Below, one piece after another: positions 1-9,143 of a stretch of DNA of 64,000 bases; positions within the stretch are counted from its first letter, which is position 1, and every line of letters begins with the position of its first letter. The notes under the pieces are model-generated. The model saw only the letters and a list, made by a program, of their open reading frames with translations. It had not been told where the DNA came from and searched no databases. Made by a program: the position numbers and the translations under genes. The DNA is from CAYSCZ01 sp051155775 (lineage in GTDB: Bacteria; Bacteroidota; Bacteroidia; Cytophagales; Cyclobacteriaceae), in the NCBI GenBank assembly GCA_051155775.1, contig DAXETV010000016.1, forward strand, positions 1-64,000, in the 5' to 3' direction.

Positions 1-46
1 AGCAGTTTCTTGATTGCCCAATCAAATCGTATCAGTTTCTTTGCCA
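1..46 (-). CDS. Rpn-family nuclease, 5' end only (cut by window edge)
   Basis: Only the first 15 codons are inside the window. They read MAKKLIRFDWAIKKL on the minus strand and are identical to the start of the complete Rpn-family gene at 245-1144. The gene continues beyond base 1. Its first codons and 63 bases upstream of the ATG form a perfect copy of 1098-1206. This is therefore a second, tandem member of the same family; whether the rest is intact cannot be seen. Confidence 0.7.
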
Positions 47-109
47 TATTGCATCTGTTAACCTATTAGCAAAGATAACTTTTATACGGCTTAGGATCAA
101 TCAGAGCTT
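1..109. repeat. 109-bp direct repeat, copy 1
   Basis: Bases 1-109 are identical to bases 1098-1206, a period of 1097 bp. The repeat covers the 5' end of the Rpn-family gene plus its upstream leader. The match may start further left, outside the window. After base 109 the copies diverge, but the 12-mer AACCACAGTCTG recurs at 115-126 and 1297-1308, so copy 1 lacks about 88 bp present in copy 2 or copy 2 gained it. Confidence 0.9.
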
Positions 110-244
110 TTGGAAACCACAGTCTGCCCAGAATTACCGGGGACATCGTCTCGTAGTTTAATGAACCATTCAGTAAGCGTCCCGTATGCTGAGTAGTTTG
201 TGAGGCTTACCCACAGGCTAATGGCTCACTGGCTGTCTATACGA

Positions 245-1144
245 CTAGGCAAAGTTTTTTATTATATTTTCAACATCGAGCTTTGATAATCCGACTGCTT
301 CAGCAATTTTATCAACTGAATTACCTTCCTGGTGCATTTTATAGACCTCAATAGTAACTGCCATTCCTTTTTCCATTCCTTTCTCCATTCCTTTTTCCAT
401 TCCCTTCTCTTCGCCTTCTTTGAGGGCTGTTTCTATCTCACTGCGCTCTATCCTGCGGCTTTCCTGAAATTGTTTGTAAGCAATCTTTTCCTCTTCGGTC
501 AAAGTGTCTTCTTTTAGTTTTTCTGAGGCTTCCAGCAACCCCTTTGCCTTGAAGCCATCCTTTATCTCGCTGTTTTTCAAAAAGTAGACCCATTCATCCA
601 AAGTGTCTCTGGCAACATCATCAAAGTTGTTGACCTTCAATAAATAATACCTGGGGAATATGTCCTTTACCTGTTCCACCCTGAATTCTTTTTTCTGTGT
701 CAAGGTCGGCTTCAATATGTCTCCATTATGTATACCGATGAACTTACCATCATATTCATAAACATAATCCGTTCCCTGGCCAAGCCCGAAATAGACGATA
801 TTGATGGAATATACCTTTTTGATCTGGCTATATGGTTCACCTTCTTTGATATATTCTGTTATCAGTTTGGAGGCACCGAAGACCATGCGCTGAAAGTAGT
901 CCACCTGCGATTCATTTTGAACTTCCACCAACATGAGCTCTCCATCAGACGACTTCACCAAAATGTCTACACGATTGTACTTATCACTTGCTTCTTCTTT
1001 ATTTCCTTCTCCTTCAAGCACGTTTTCAATGGTCACCTCAAACTTTAGCAACTCAGTTAAAAAGCCTTCCAATATCGTAAAGTTAGCTTTGTGCCTCAGC
1101 AGTTTCTTGATTGCCCAATCAAATCGTATCAGTTTCTTTGCCAT
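245..1144 (-). CDS. Rpn-family PD-(D/E)XK nuclease / putative transposase-like protein
   Basis: A 299-residue protein of the Rpn family (recombination-promoting nucleases related to transposase_31). The PD-(D/E)XK core is visible as D60 (NRVDILV) and E74-x-Q76 (LVEVQ), the Q replacing the usual Lys as in many Rpn proteins. The N-terminus gives the family opening (FDWAIKKLLR). Residues about 245-260 are four EKGM units, a low-complexity linker common in the family, followed by a small C-terminal helix-turn-helix-like segment (DKIAEAVGLSKLDVENII). Rpn proteins cut DNA and are thought to move or amplify, but no transposon ends are seen here. A second copy starts at base 46, so the family is tandemly duplicated. 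The original bases 47-244 between the two genes hold no recognisable gene. Confidence 0.85.
   Translation of the reverse strand: MAKKLIRFDWAIKKLLRHKANFTILEGFLTELLKFEVTIENVLEGEGNKEEASDKYNRVDILVKSSDGELMLVEVQNESQVDYFQRMVFGASKLITEYIKEGEPYSQIKKVYSINIVYFGLGQGTDYVYEYDGKFIGIHNGDILKPTLTQKKEFRVEQVKDIFPRYYLLKVNNFDDVARDTLDEWVYFLKNSEIKDGFKAKGLLEASEKLKEDTLTEEEKIAYKQFQESRRIERSEIETALKEGEEKGMEKGMEKGMEKGMAVTIEVYKMHQEGNSVDKIAEAVGLSKLDVENIIKNFA
362..409 (-). repeat. four 12-bp tandem repeats encoding EKGM
   Basis: Four tandem 12-bp units, with GAAAAAGGAATG as the commonest form, lie in frame near the 3' end of the Rpn-family gene. Units differ only at silent third positions and encode EKGM each time. Because the unit is a multiple of three, gain or loss of copies would change linker length without a frameshift. 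Confidence 0.9.
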
Positions 1145-1206
1145 ATTGCATCTGTTAACCTATTAGCAAAGATAACTTTTATACGGCTTAGGATCAATCA
1201 GAGCTT
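1098..1206. repeat. 109-bp direct repeat, copy 2
   Basis: Identical to bases 1-109. It contains the first 15 codons of the Rpn gene (ending at 1144) and the 62 bases upstream of its ATG. The rest of the 284-bp gap to 1429 shows no gene; it holds the second AACCACAGTCTG match at 1297-1308 and otherwise nothing recognisable. Confidence 0.9.
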
Positions 1207-1428
1207 ACATAAAGGGACAGGAGCGTGGGATTTTAGGAGCTGTATCCTATTCGCACAGGACAAAGGTAATCGTGGAGAACAAACCTTTCGGAAAGGAACC
1301 ACAGTCTGTCATATGTTTCAATTCACATGAAAAGAAACTACTGTAAAAGACTTAAAGCTAACTGAAAATTGAGCCAAAATTCATTGGATCTTTATATCCT
1401 CAGGCTTTCAAATTGTCTAAGATTAGGA

Positions 1429-3894
1429 TCATTCATCTTTTAAAGCGTTTACCGGGTTCGTCTGTACGGATCTAAGAATTTTACCCAGGATACTTATAAA
1501 TGCAATGCCTGCAACAAAGAACAGTGGTATTATAAATAACCACCACCCTAAATCAATCCTGAAGTGGTAGTTCTCAAGCCAATTGCTGAAAATGACCCAT
1601 GAAATGGGCATAGCAATAACATATGAAAGGCCAATCAATACCATAAAAGTTTTTGATAACAAAAGCATCAGGCTTTTAAGGTCTGCGCCTAACACTTTTC
1701 TAATGCCTATTTCTTTGGTTCGCCGCTGGAGGTTGAACGATGTCAATCCAAACAACCCCAGGCACGCGATCACAATTGCCAGACCAGAAAATGTGCTAAA
1801 CAATTTACCAAACTGTTCATCTTCCTGATATTGTTGATCAAATGATTTATCCAGGAAACTATAGTCAAATGAGTAGCCGGGATAGGTAGCCTCCCAGGTT
1901 TTTTCCACCTGTTCTTTGATCAGGTTTAATTGCTTTATTTGCTGATCATAAGGAAGTGCATCATCAGCATTTAATTTTACAAAGAAATACTCAACCCAGG
2001 AAGTAAGGATGTAGATCATGGGCTTATAGTCGTAGTGCAGTGAGTGATGGTTATGGTTTTCAACTATGCCTGTTATGATCAATTCGTCTACTCCACCAGA
2101 TCCAAATCCAACAAGATGTTTACCAACAGCATCCTGCAGGTTGTCAAACCCCAATAAGGTCGCTAACTTTTGATTGATCATAACCTTCCCATTAGACCAG
2201 GGGCCATCACCACTTTGCAGATTTACCCCGGCTAATAATTCCAGGTCAAAGAAGTCCAAAAAGCCACTACCCATGGAAATGTTGGTAACATCAATAGTTT
2301 TTTCTTTAGGTTGATTCTTGAGGCGCACATTAGATCGCCATCCTTCCGTCTCTCCGGGTATGGTTCCGGCGCTTGTAATATTTTCAATGTCAACAAAGTG
2401 GGTCAGGGTGTTTTTAAATGTGTTGTAAGTTTCAAGAAAGGCGCGGCCATTGTTACCCACATCTGAAGGAGGTGCTTTTATCACAAGGGTATTGTCAATA
2501 TTGATCCCCAGATCGGCATTTTTCATGAAAGTAATTTGCTTGTAGACTGTAAGTGTTCCCGCTAAAAGCAAAAAAGTAATGATGAACTGTACGGAGATTA
2601 AAATATGCCTTAATCTCACACCTCCAATTTTATGTTTTTCTTTATCTAAAATGGTGGATGAAGTCTTGACCGTTCTAACAATGAAAGCCGGGTAAAAACC
2701 TGTGATCAAAGCGCCGGCAATCACGAAACTTAAAGCTGCTAGTATTAAAGAAATGTTATTGAAAATATCAACCCTGAAGGCTGTAAATGATTTCAGGTAA
2801 GGAGAAAATGCCTGGGTTAAGGTAAGCGCCAATACAAAACTTAAAAGATTCAAAAAGAAAGATTCCAGGATAAACAAAATAGTAATGTTGTTTTGACTGG
2901 AGCCCAACACTTTCCTGATCCCAACCTCTTTTAAGCGTTCGATGGTTTTTACCATAGCCAGGTTGAAATAGTTGATCCATGCAATGACCAGGATGATCAA
3001 AGCGATAATGCCCATAGCCCAAATAATTCGCTTATTAACCGGTTTTTTAAAGTCTTCTTTTTTTGGACTTGCGAAGTGGATTTCCCTAAGGCTTTCCAAT
3101 CTCAGTATATAGTCCCTCACTGGATTTTCCATGTTTTTATCAAAAATTCCCTGGGCTGACGCCGCCACCTCTGATGCACTAGCTTTGTCGTCTAGCTGTA
3201 AATAACAATAGGAAAAAGAATTGCCCCAACTAAATCTTACTTCGGGATAAAATGATTTGTAAGATGGGAAAGATATTAAAACCTCAAAATCAAGATGGGT
3301 ATTTTCAGGTAGATCTTTGAACACACCCACAATTTCCATCCTATTGTTACCCATGTTATGCTCAAGGGATATCGTTTTGTTAATGGCTTTTTCAGCCTCG
3401 CCAAATAGCTTTTTTGCTAAAGTTTCAGAGACAACCAGTTTATTGGGCTGGTTAAGTTGTTTGTATGTGCCAGCTACAACAGGCAGGTCAAATATTTCAA
3501 ATGTGTTTACCTGTGAGAGAAAGACATCCTCTTCATCTATAGCCGTCATTTCAGTACCTGAGATGTTTTTCAAGGTGAAATTTAAGTGAGATAATCTCCA
3601 GAATTGTGTATAGTTTTTTACCAGTGGAAGTTCATTATGTAAAAACTCAGGAAGTAAAGGACTTAAGTTAATGGTTTCGTGCAATACTTCACCATCCTGG
3701 TAGACCTTTGCTTTGATACGGTAAATAGCATCAGTGTTTTTATGATATTTATCAAATGATGTATGATGGAAGACATATTGAATGATTATCAGACATGCCG
3801 CCATACCCATACTGAGGCCGAGGATGTTGACCAAACTATAGGTCTTGTTGCTTATTAATTGCCTGATGATGGTTTTTATGTAATTTTTTATCAT
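1429..3894 (-). CDS. FtsX-like ABC transporter permease (MacB_PCD-FtsX twice)
   Basis: An 821-residue membrane protein of the large Bacteroidota FtsX/MacB-like permease type. It opens with MIKNYIKTIIRQLISNK and a first membrane helix (about 21-42), then a periplasmic core domain, a three- to four-helix FtsX block with the typical VGIRKVLGSS loop (about 290-420), a second periplasmic domain and a last FtsX block ending NPVNALKDE. These proteins work with a LolD/MacB-type ATPase in moving substrates or transmitting force across the inner membrane; no ATPase gene lies nearby. It follows the next permease with a 3-bp gap, so the two are co-transcribed, and the pair diverges from a sigma-54-type response regulator. 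The substrate is unknown. Confidence 0.88.
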   Translation of the reverse strand: MIKNYIKTIIRQLISNKTYSLVNILGLSMGMAACLIIIQYVFHHTSFDKYHKNTDAIYRIKAKVYQDGEVLHETINLSPLLPEFLHNELPLVKNYTQFWRLSHLNFTLKNISGTEMTAIDEEDVFLSQVNTFEIFDLPVVAGTYKQLNQPNKLVVSETLAKKLFGEAEKAINKTISLEHNMGNNRMEIVGVFKDLPENTHLDFEVLISFPSYKSFYPEVRFSWGNSFSYCYLQLDDKASASEVAASAQGIFDKNMENPVRDYILRLESLREIHFASPKKEDFKKPVNKRIIWAMGIIALIILVIAWINYFNLAMVKTIERLKEVGIRKVLGSSQNNITILFILESFFLNLLSFVLALTLTQAFSPYLKSFTAFRVDIFNNISLILAALSFVIAGALITGFYPAFIVRTVKTSSTILDKEKHKIGGVRLRHILISVQFIITFLLLAGTLTVYKQITFMKNADLGINIDNTLVIKAPPSDVGNNGRAFLETYNTFKNTLTHFVDIENITSAGTIPGETEGWRSNVRLKNQPKEKTIDVTNISMGSGFLDFFDLELLAGVNLQSGDGPWSNGKVMINQKLATLLGFDNLQDAVGKHLVGFGSGGVDELIITGIVENHNHHSLHYDYKPMIYILTSWVEYFFVKLNADDALPYDQQIKQLNLIKEQVEKTWEATYPGYSFDYSFLDKSFDQQYQEDEQFGKLFSTFSGLAIVIACLGLFGLTSFNLQRRTKEIGIRKVLGADLKSLMLLLSKTFMVLIGLSYVIAMPISWVIFSNWLENYHFRIDLGWWLFIIPLFFVAGIAFISILGKILRSVQTNPVNALKDE

Positions 3895-3897
3895 GAT

Positions 3898-6297
3898 TTA
3901 TTCGTTTCTTAAAGCCTCTACCGGGTTCGCTGTAGCAGCTTTATAAGACCGGTAACTGGCAGTGATAATTGTAATTAATAGTGATATAATCAATCCCTGA
4001 ATGAAGTAGACCAGACCAATGTCAATTCTGTATGTAAATGTTTCCATCCACTCGTTTACCATATAGTAAGATATCGGAGCGGCTAAAAGGAATGCAACCA
4101 GCATTAATATTAAATACTCAATGGTGAATCTTTGAAGTATATTGCCAATGGTGGCGCCATAAACTTTTCTTATGCCAATACTTTTTGAGCTTTGGTTAGC
4201 CATAAAGGAGACAAGACCATAGAGCCCAATCATACTCATCATAATTGCAAGAAAGGATATTACCCTTATAACTTTATATAAAAGGTCCTCCATGAAATAA
4301 AAGATGTTTAAGTTGTCTTTGAGTATGCTGTATTCAAAAAGCTCATTGGGAAAGAATGACCTAAAGGTAGCTTCAATAGCTGAGATTCGCGTGCCGATAT
4401 CCTCTTCGGGAATTTTTAATGCCAGTGAATTCATATGGGATGGCCTATGCATGAAAATTACCGGTTTAAGCGAACTATGGAGTGATGAAGCATGAAAATC
4501 TTCAGAGACCCCGATTATTTTGCCGTCTGCGTATCCGAAATTGATCCATTGTCCCAGTGCTTCATCATGAGTCCATCCGGTTTGTCTTAACAAGGCTTGA
4601 TTGACTACTATATTAAAAGTGGAATCATCGATGGTCCTGTTTTTAAACATTCGCCCCGCAATCAATTTTATGTTATAGAATTCAAGGTATTCTTCATCCA
4701 CAAACTTGGTATTGGCATTGTGTCCATCTTTTTTCTCCTGTTCTTTTGGTCCGTAAGACGAACTCCAGTTGCTTAAAGCCATCGGGGCACCAAACTGCCA
4801 TGCTGCATTTTGCACATAAGGATTTTGCTCGTATACTTTTTTTACAGTTTGTATTTTTTCCTGTGATCCTTCCGGGAAAGTAACCACTACAACATTATCC
4901 ATGTCAAAGCCCAGCGGCTTAGTACGGACATACGTCATCTGTGCTGAGATAATGATGGTACTGATAAGAATGAGATTGGTAAAAACAAATTGAGTAATTA
5001 CCAATCCCCTGCGCAGGTTGTAGCTGCCACTTCCCTTCCTGAGATTCACCTGGTTGTTCAATGCAGTGAGGGGTCGATAACCGGCGATAATTACAGATGG
5101 GTAAAAACCCGAAAGCAAAGTTATAACCACCACCATAAAAATCGAGAAAAATAATACTTCCGTAGTGAAACTTAGGTCATAGTTCGTGTATCTGATGATT
5201 CCTTCAAATTGATTCATGAGCACTTGCCCGAGTGTATAAGCAAGAACCGTTGATGCCATCACCACAATGAAGGTCTCGAAGATGAATTGAAATATTAATT
5301 GTTTTTTTGAGGACCCGAGGGTTTTTCTTACCCCAACTTCTTTTGCTCTTTTTATGGCCTGGGCTGTCGATAAATTGACGAAATTCAGAATAGCAGTTAT
5401 CAATAATAAACATCCAAGGAAGATGAAAGCATTTATCATTAAAGAGGGAGTAACATAATTTCCAGTGTCATGAGCAAATCGTTCATCCGTATGAACCATC
5501 TTTAAGGGTTGCAACTCAAAAGTTGATCTTTGATATTCGTCATCGCTGACATGATTTTTAAAGACTCCTTTTACTTTTTCCGCAAGCTGTACTGGTGAGC
5601 TGTTTGGATCTGGCTTTACATAAACATTACCATTCCAGGTCATGTTCCACTGGTCAAAAACGCCGGGCCATTTGTCTCGGAATATTTTGTAAGAAGCTAA
5701 GATATCGAATGGGAAGTTTGTTTTAGTGGTGATATCTTTGATTACCCCGGCTACCACTACATCCTTTTCGTTAAATATTTTCAAGGTTTTGCCGACAGGG
5801 TTGGCATCCCCAAAATATTTTTTAGCAACCTTCTCGGTTAAGAATACAGTATTAGGATCTTTAAGTGCGCTACCATCCCTACCTGAGATAATTTCAAAAT
5901 CCAGAACATCAAAAAAGTTTTCTGATGCAAATAACACATTTTGCAAGTAAATCTGGAAGTCACCTTTTGCATCAATGAAAGAGAACTTATGTTCTATTGG
6001 TCCATGAAAATTTAGCACTTCTTCAATCTCGGGAATTTCATTCTTAATAGCCTCCCCGAGTGGGTAAGGCATTGTACTTAGGTGGGAAGTATAATTATCG
6101 CCATAGTAAGTTTTCACCACACGATATATCTGATCCTTTTGTTTATGAAAATCATCGAATGAATATTCATAATCAATGATGGTGTATACTACCAGGCAGC
6201 ATGCCAGTCCTAATCCTAATCCAAAAATATTTAAAAAGGTATGAAATTTATTCTTCTTGAAATTACGAAGCGCAGTAGTAAAATAATTCCTGAGCAT
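3898..6297 (-). CDS. FtsX-like ABC transporter permease (MacB_PCD-FtsX twice)
   Basis: The frame is open from 6363 (821 codons), but I choose the ATG at 6297 because MLRNYFTTALRNFKKNK is the standard opening of this family, while the 22 residues before it have no counterpart or signal character. Domain order is the same as in the downstream permease: first helix, periplasmic core, FtsX block with EVGVRKTLGSS, second core, FtsX block with SIGIRKVYGA and a final NPVEALRNE. The two permeases share architecture but little close sequence, so they are old paralogues that may form a heterodimer. First gene of the permease operon; a palindrome at 6383-6403 lies in its control region. Substrate unknown; no ATPase partner in the window. 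Confidence 0.86.
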   Translation of the reverse strand: MLRNYFTTALRNFKKNKFHTFLNIFGLGLGLACCLVVYTIIDYEYSFDDFHKQKDQIYRVVKTYYGDNYTSHLSTMPYPLGEAIKNEIPEIEEVLNFHGPIEHKFSFIDAKGDFQIYLQNVLFASENFFDVLDFEIISGRDGSALKDPNTVFLTEKVAKKYFGDANPVGKTLKIFNEKDVVVAGVIKDITTKTNFPFDILASYKIFRDKWPGVFDQWNMTWNGNVYVKPDPNSSPVQLAEKVKGVFKNHVSDDEYQRSTFELQPLKMVHTDERFAHDTGNYVTPSLMINAFIFLGCLLLITAILNFVNLSTAQAIKRAKEVGVRKTLGSSKKQLIFQFIFETFIVVMASTVLAYTLGQVLMNQFEGIIRYTNYDLSFTTEVLFFSIFMVVVITLLSGFYPSVIIAGYRPLTALNNQVNLRKGSGSYNLRRGLVITQFVFTNLILISTIIISAQMTYVRTKPLGFDMDNVVVVTFPEGSQEKIQTVKKVYEQNPYVQNAAWQFGAPMALSNWSSSYGPKEQEKKDGHNANTKFVDEEYLEFYNIKLIAGRMFKNRTIDDSTFNIVVNQALLRQTGWTHDEALGQWINFGYADGKIIGVSEDFHASSLHSSLKPVIFMHRPSHMNSLALKIPEEDIGTRISAIEATFRSFFPNELFEYSILKDNLNIFYFMEDLLYKVIRVISFLAIMMSMIGLYGLVSFMANQSSKSIGIRKVYGATIGNILQRFTIEYLILMLVAFLLAAPISYYMVNEWMETFTYRIDIGLVYFIQGLIISLLITIITASYRSYKAATANPVEALRNE

Positions 6298-6382
6298 AGC
6301 AGTATTTTTCTTAATGAATTCCATAATGGGTGCCAATGATATAAATGGTTTGAAATCAGTCATTTATTTAATTTTAGATTAA

Positions 6383-6403
6383 TTTCGTTGTGTCATAACG
6401 AAA
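6383..6403. promoter_or_regulatory. 7-7-7 inverted repeat between divergent permease and regulator genes
   Basis: The arms TTTCGTT and AACGAAA are perfect complements separated by seven bases. The element lies in the short gap between the permease operon and the sigma-54-type regulator gene, 33 bp before the latter. It is a plausible binding site for the dimeric Fis-type helix-turn-helix of that regulator. No convincing -24/-12 element was found beside it. The role is inferred from position and symmetry only. Confidence 0.45.
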
Positions 6404-6435
6404 CATATTCTTGTTCCACTTAGAAACAAACAACA

Positions 6436-7797
6436 ATGACAAAAGAAGGTAAGGTCCTTATTGTGGATGATGATAAAGACGTATTATATACTGGTCGTTT
6501 AATCTTAAAAAACCATTTTGAAAAAGTAATCACTGAATCAACACCAGAGCGAATTGAAAGGATTCTGAAAGATGAAAGAGTGGATGTAATCGTACTGGAT
6601 ATGAACTTCAAAGCCGGAGTAACCACGGGAAATGAGGGCCTTTTTTGGTTGCGGAAGATCCTGACGATGAATCCCGAACAGGCAGTATTAATGAATACTG
6701 CCTATGGAGACATTGAACTTGCTGTAGAATGCATGAAGGAAGGAGCCATAGATTTTTTGGTAAAACCATGGCAAAAAGAAAAGCTATTATCCACAGTGAA
6801 AGCGATTTATGATTTAAATAAATCGAAGCAAAGGGTAAGGGAACTGGAAGATAGAGAGCAGGCATTGGTGAAAGATCTTGACTCGCCTTTTCAAGACCTG
6901 ATCTTTAAATCCTCCGCGATGCAAAAGGTTCTGGAAGTAGTAGATAAGGTGGCTGCAACAGATGCTAATGTGATGATACTGGGAGAAAATGGTACCGGGA
7001 AAGAAGTAATAGCCCGGGTGATCCACAGGAAATCCAATAGGCAAAAATTACCTTTTATTAAAGTAGACCTCGGAGCATTGTCGGAAACACTATTCGAAAG
7101 CGAAGTTTTTGGTCATGTGAAAGGAGCCTACACCGATGCTAAAGAAAACAGGACCGGAAGATTTGAGATGGCCAATAAAGGCACACTCTTTTTAGATGAA
7201 ATTGGTAACCTGAGTGCAACCATACAGGTGAAGCTGTTGTCTGCATTACAAAATCGTCAAATTTTTAAAGTGGGTTCGAGCAAACCAATTGATGTAGATG
7301 TACGGTTGATTAGCGCCACAAATCAACCAATCCTGGAGATGTCAGAAGATGGAATTTTCCGGAAGGACTTGCTCTACAGGATTAATACGGTGGAAATCAA
7401 CCTGCCTCCGCTACGGGAAAGAGTGCATGATATTGAACCGCTAACCCGGCATTTTATCAATATTTATCAAAAGAAATATCAAAAGGATATTGGATACAGC
7501 AAAGATTTCATTGAACAATTAAAAAACTATCACTGGCCGGGAAATGTCAGGGAACTTCAACATTCCATAGAAAGATGTGTCATCATGTCTTCTGAGGATA
7601 AGTTGACCAGCCACGATTTTCAACTGCCAAATGATCAGCGGGGTTCACCGGAAAAATCATTAAACATTGAAGAAGTCGAAAAAGCAACCATAGCAAAAGC
7701 TCTGGAAGAATGCGGAGGGAATATATCGCTGGCTTCCCGGCAACTGGGTATGGGCCGGACCACGCTTTACAGAAAGATGAGAAAATATGATTTTTAA
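6436..7797 (+). CDS. sigma-54-dependent Fis-family response regulator (NtrC type)
   Basis: A 453-residue transcription regulator with three domains. The receiver domain (about 5-125) has the acidic pocket DDD, phospho-acceptor D55, T88 and K110. The AAA+ domain (about 150-390) has Walker A GENGTGKE (183-190) and Walker B GTLFLDEI (249-256). The C-terminus (about 410-453) is a Fis-type helix-turn-helix ending TTLYRKMRKYDF. The sigma-54 contact loop reads GAYTDA (230-235) instead of GAFTGA. The downstream histidine kinase overlaps by 11 bp and is surely its partner. Divergent FtsX-like permeases are the likely targets, with the palindrome at 6383-6403 as a candidate site. Assignment of the family is firm; target genes are inferred. 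Confidence 0.93.
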   Translation: MTKEGKVLIVDDDKDVLYTGRLILKNHFEKVITESTPERIERILKDERVDVIVLDMNFKAGVTTGNEGLFWLRKILTMNPEQAVLMNTAYGDIELAVECMKEGAIDFLVKPWQKEKLLSTVKAIYDLNKSKQRVRELEDREQALVKDLDSPFQDLIFKSSAMQKVLEVVDKVAATDANVMILGENGTGKEVIARVIHRKSNRQKLPFIKVDLGALSETLFESEVFGHVKGAYTDAKENRTGRFEMANKGTLFLDEIGNLSATIQVKLLSALQNRQIFKVGSSKPIDVDVRLISATNQPILEMSEDGIFRKDLLYRINTVEINLPPLRERVHDIEPLTRHFINIYQKKYQKDIGYSKDFIEQLKNYHWPGNVRELQHSIERCVIMSSEDKLTSHDFQLPNDQRGSPEKSLNIEEVEKATIAKALEECGGNISLASRQLGMGRTTLYRKMRKYDF

Positions 7798-9133
7798 GAC
7801 ATTCAGGTTTCAGGTTGTGGCTAGGACGCTGGCTGCGTTATTTTTCATAGTAGGTGCCATGTATCTATGGTTGGATACTGATTTTTGGTTGGTAGGTGTT
7901 TGGTTAGTATTTTTTGGCATTATGGCCATAGTTTCTTTAATCTACTATGTTGAAAGAAATATAAGAGACCTTATCAATTTCCTGGAATCATTAAAAAATC
8001 AGGATTTCTCCTTATCCTTTAATGCAAAAAAAAAAAGAGGGTTTCAAAGGGAATTTTATCATGTCCTGAATACCATCTCCAAAGAGTTTCAGAATGTGAG
8101 AAAGGAGCGGGAGTCAAACTATCATTTTTTGCAGGCTACCCTTGAGCAAAGCGGTGTACCTCTTTTTACCTACCATCTTGATACCGAAAAGATACTGTTC
8201 TATAATGAAGCATTTAAAGTGTTAATTGATAAGCCATATTTAAGTTCCCTAAGTTCTATCAAAAACATTAATAAGGAGATCTATGAGCTTGTGTTAAATT
8301 TAAACAACGAGGAACGCCAGCTCCTCAATACGAGGCTCAATGACCAACCATTGAGCTTACTTTTTACTTCTAAACGATTAATTATAAAAGAGGAAAATTA
8401 CAAACTGATCGCTATCCACGATATTAGGGACGAGCTGGAGCAAAATGAGATTGAATCATGGTCTAAGCTTATCAGGGTTTTAACCCACGAGATAAAAAAT
8501 TCAGTTATTCCTATTTCTACGCTTTCTGAGGTAATCGCCCAGATGATTGAGCATACAGCGTTCAAAGCTTTAGATGCTGAAGATGAGGAAGATATAAGAA
8601 AGTCGATTCAAACGATAGAAAAGCGCAGCAAAGGGTTGGTTAGTTTTGTGAATTCTTATTCTGATCTTGCCAGGCTGCCTAAACCGAAGCTTAAAAAAAT
8701 CTCCTTAAATCACATACTGGATGAGGTTTGTCAACTGGTCAGGGAGGATTATAAGAAAGAAGGTATACGTTTTGAAGTTCAACTGGAGAAAGAGACCAGT
8801 CTTTTTATTGACCATGAAATGATCGAACAGGTACTTTTAAACTTATTAAAAAATGCAAGGGAAGCCATTAATGATCAGACAGATAAATGTGTGCTCATTA
8901 AAAGTGGAAAAGTTCGGAGCTATCATCAAATCCATGTCCTGGATAATGGATCAGGCATACCAGAAGATATCTTAGAGAATATTTTTATTCCTTTTTTTAC
9001 GACAAAAAAAGAAGGCTCTGGTGTGGGTCTTAGCTTATCCAGGCAAGTGCTAAGGGCACATGGAGGCTATTTAAAAGCACGAAACAACCCCGGTGGTGGT
9101 GCTGAATTTATTCTGGGGATTAGGGAATATTAG
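7787..9133 (+). CDS. sensor histidine kinase (membrane-bound, NtrB-like)
   Basis: A 448-residue kinase. Two N-terminal membrane helices (about 12-30 and 33-54) are joined by only a few residues, so there is almost no external sensor domain. A HAMP-like and PAS-like region follows (about 55-215). The phospho-acceptor H234 sits in LTHEIKNS, followed by the ATPase domain with N box NLLKNAREA (about 340), G1 DNGSG and G2 GSGVGLSLSRQ. Its start overlaps the response regulator gene by 11 bp, so translation is probably coupled. It should phosphorylate D55 of that regulator. With so little outside the membrane, it may sense a signal in the membrane or the adjacent permease complex; this last point is inference. 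Confidence 0.92.
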   Translation: MIFKTFRFQVVARTLAALFFIVGAMYLWLDTDFWLVGVWLVFFGIMAIVSLIYYVERNIRDLINFLESLKNQDFSLSFNAKKKRGFQREFYHVLNTISKEFQNVRKERESNYHFLQATLEQSGVPLFTYHLDTEKILFYNEAFKVLIDKPYLSSLSSIKNINKEIYELVLNLNNEERQLLNTRLNDQPLSLLFTSKRLIIKEENYKLIAIHDIRDELEQNEIESWSKLIRVLTHEIKNSVIPISTLSEVIAQMIEHTAFKALDAEDEEDIRKSIQTIEKRSKGLVSFVNSYSDLARLPKPKLKKISLNHILDEVCQLVREDYKKEGIRFEVQLEKETSLFIDHEMIEQVLLNLLKNAREAINDQTDKCVLIKSGKVRSYHQIHVLDNGSGIPEDILENIFIPFFTTKKEGSGVGLSLSRQVLRAHGGYLKARNNPGGGAEFILGIREY

Positions 9134-9143
9134 TTTTGAAATA

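Noticed and set aside
362..409. CRISPR-like tandem repeats
   Set aside because: Units are 12 bp with no spacers and encode EKGM in frame, so this is a coding repeat.
1429..6363. Two permeases of equal 821-codon length as a recent duplication
   Set aside because: Sequences outside shared family motifs differ strongly; the same length is coincidental, and with the later start the second is shorter.
6364..6435. Sigma-54 -24/-12 promoter between permeases and regulator
   Set aside because: Searched for the GG and GC pair at 10-bp spacing on both strands; the best match near 6409-6425 (GTGGAAC followed by ATG) lacks the GC, so it is not supported.
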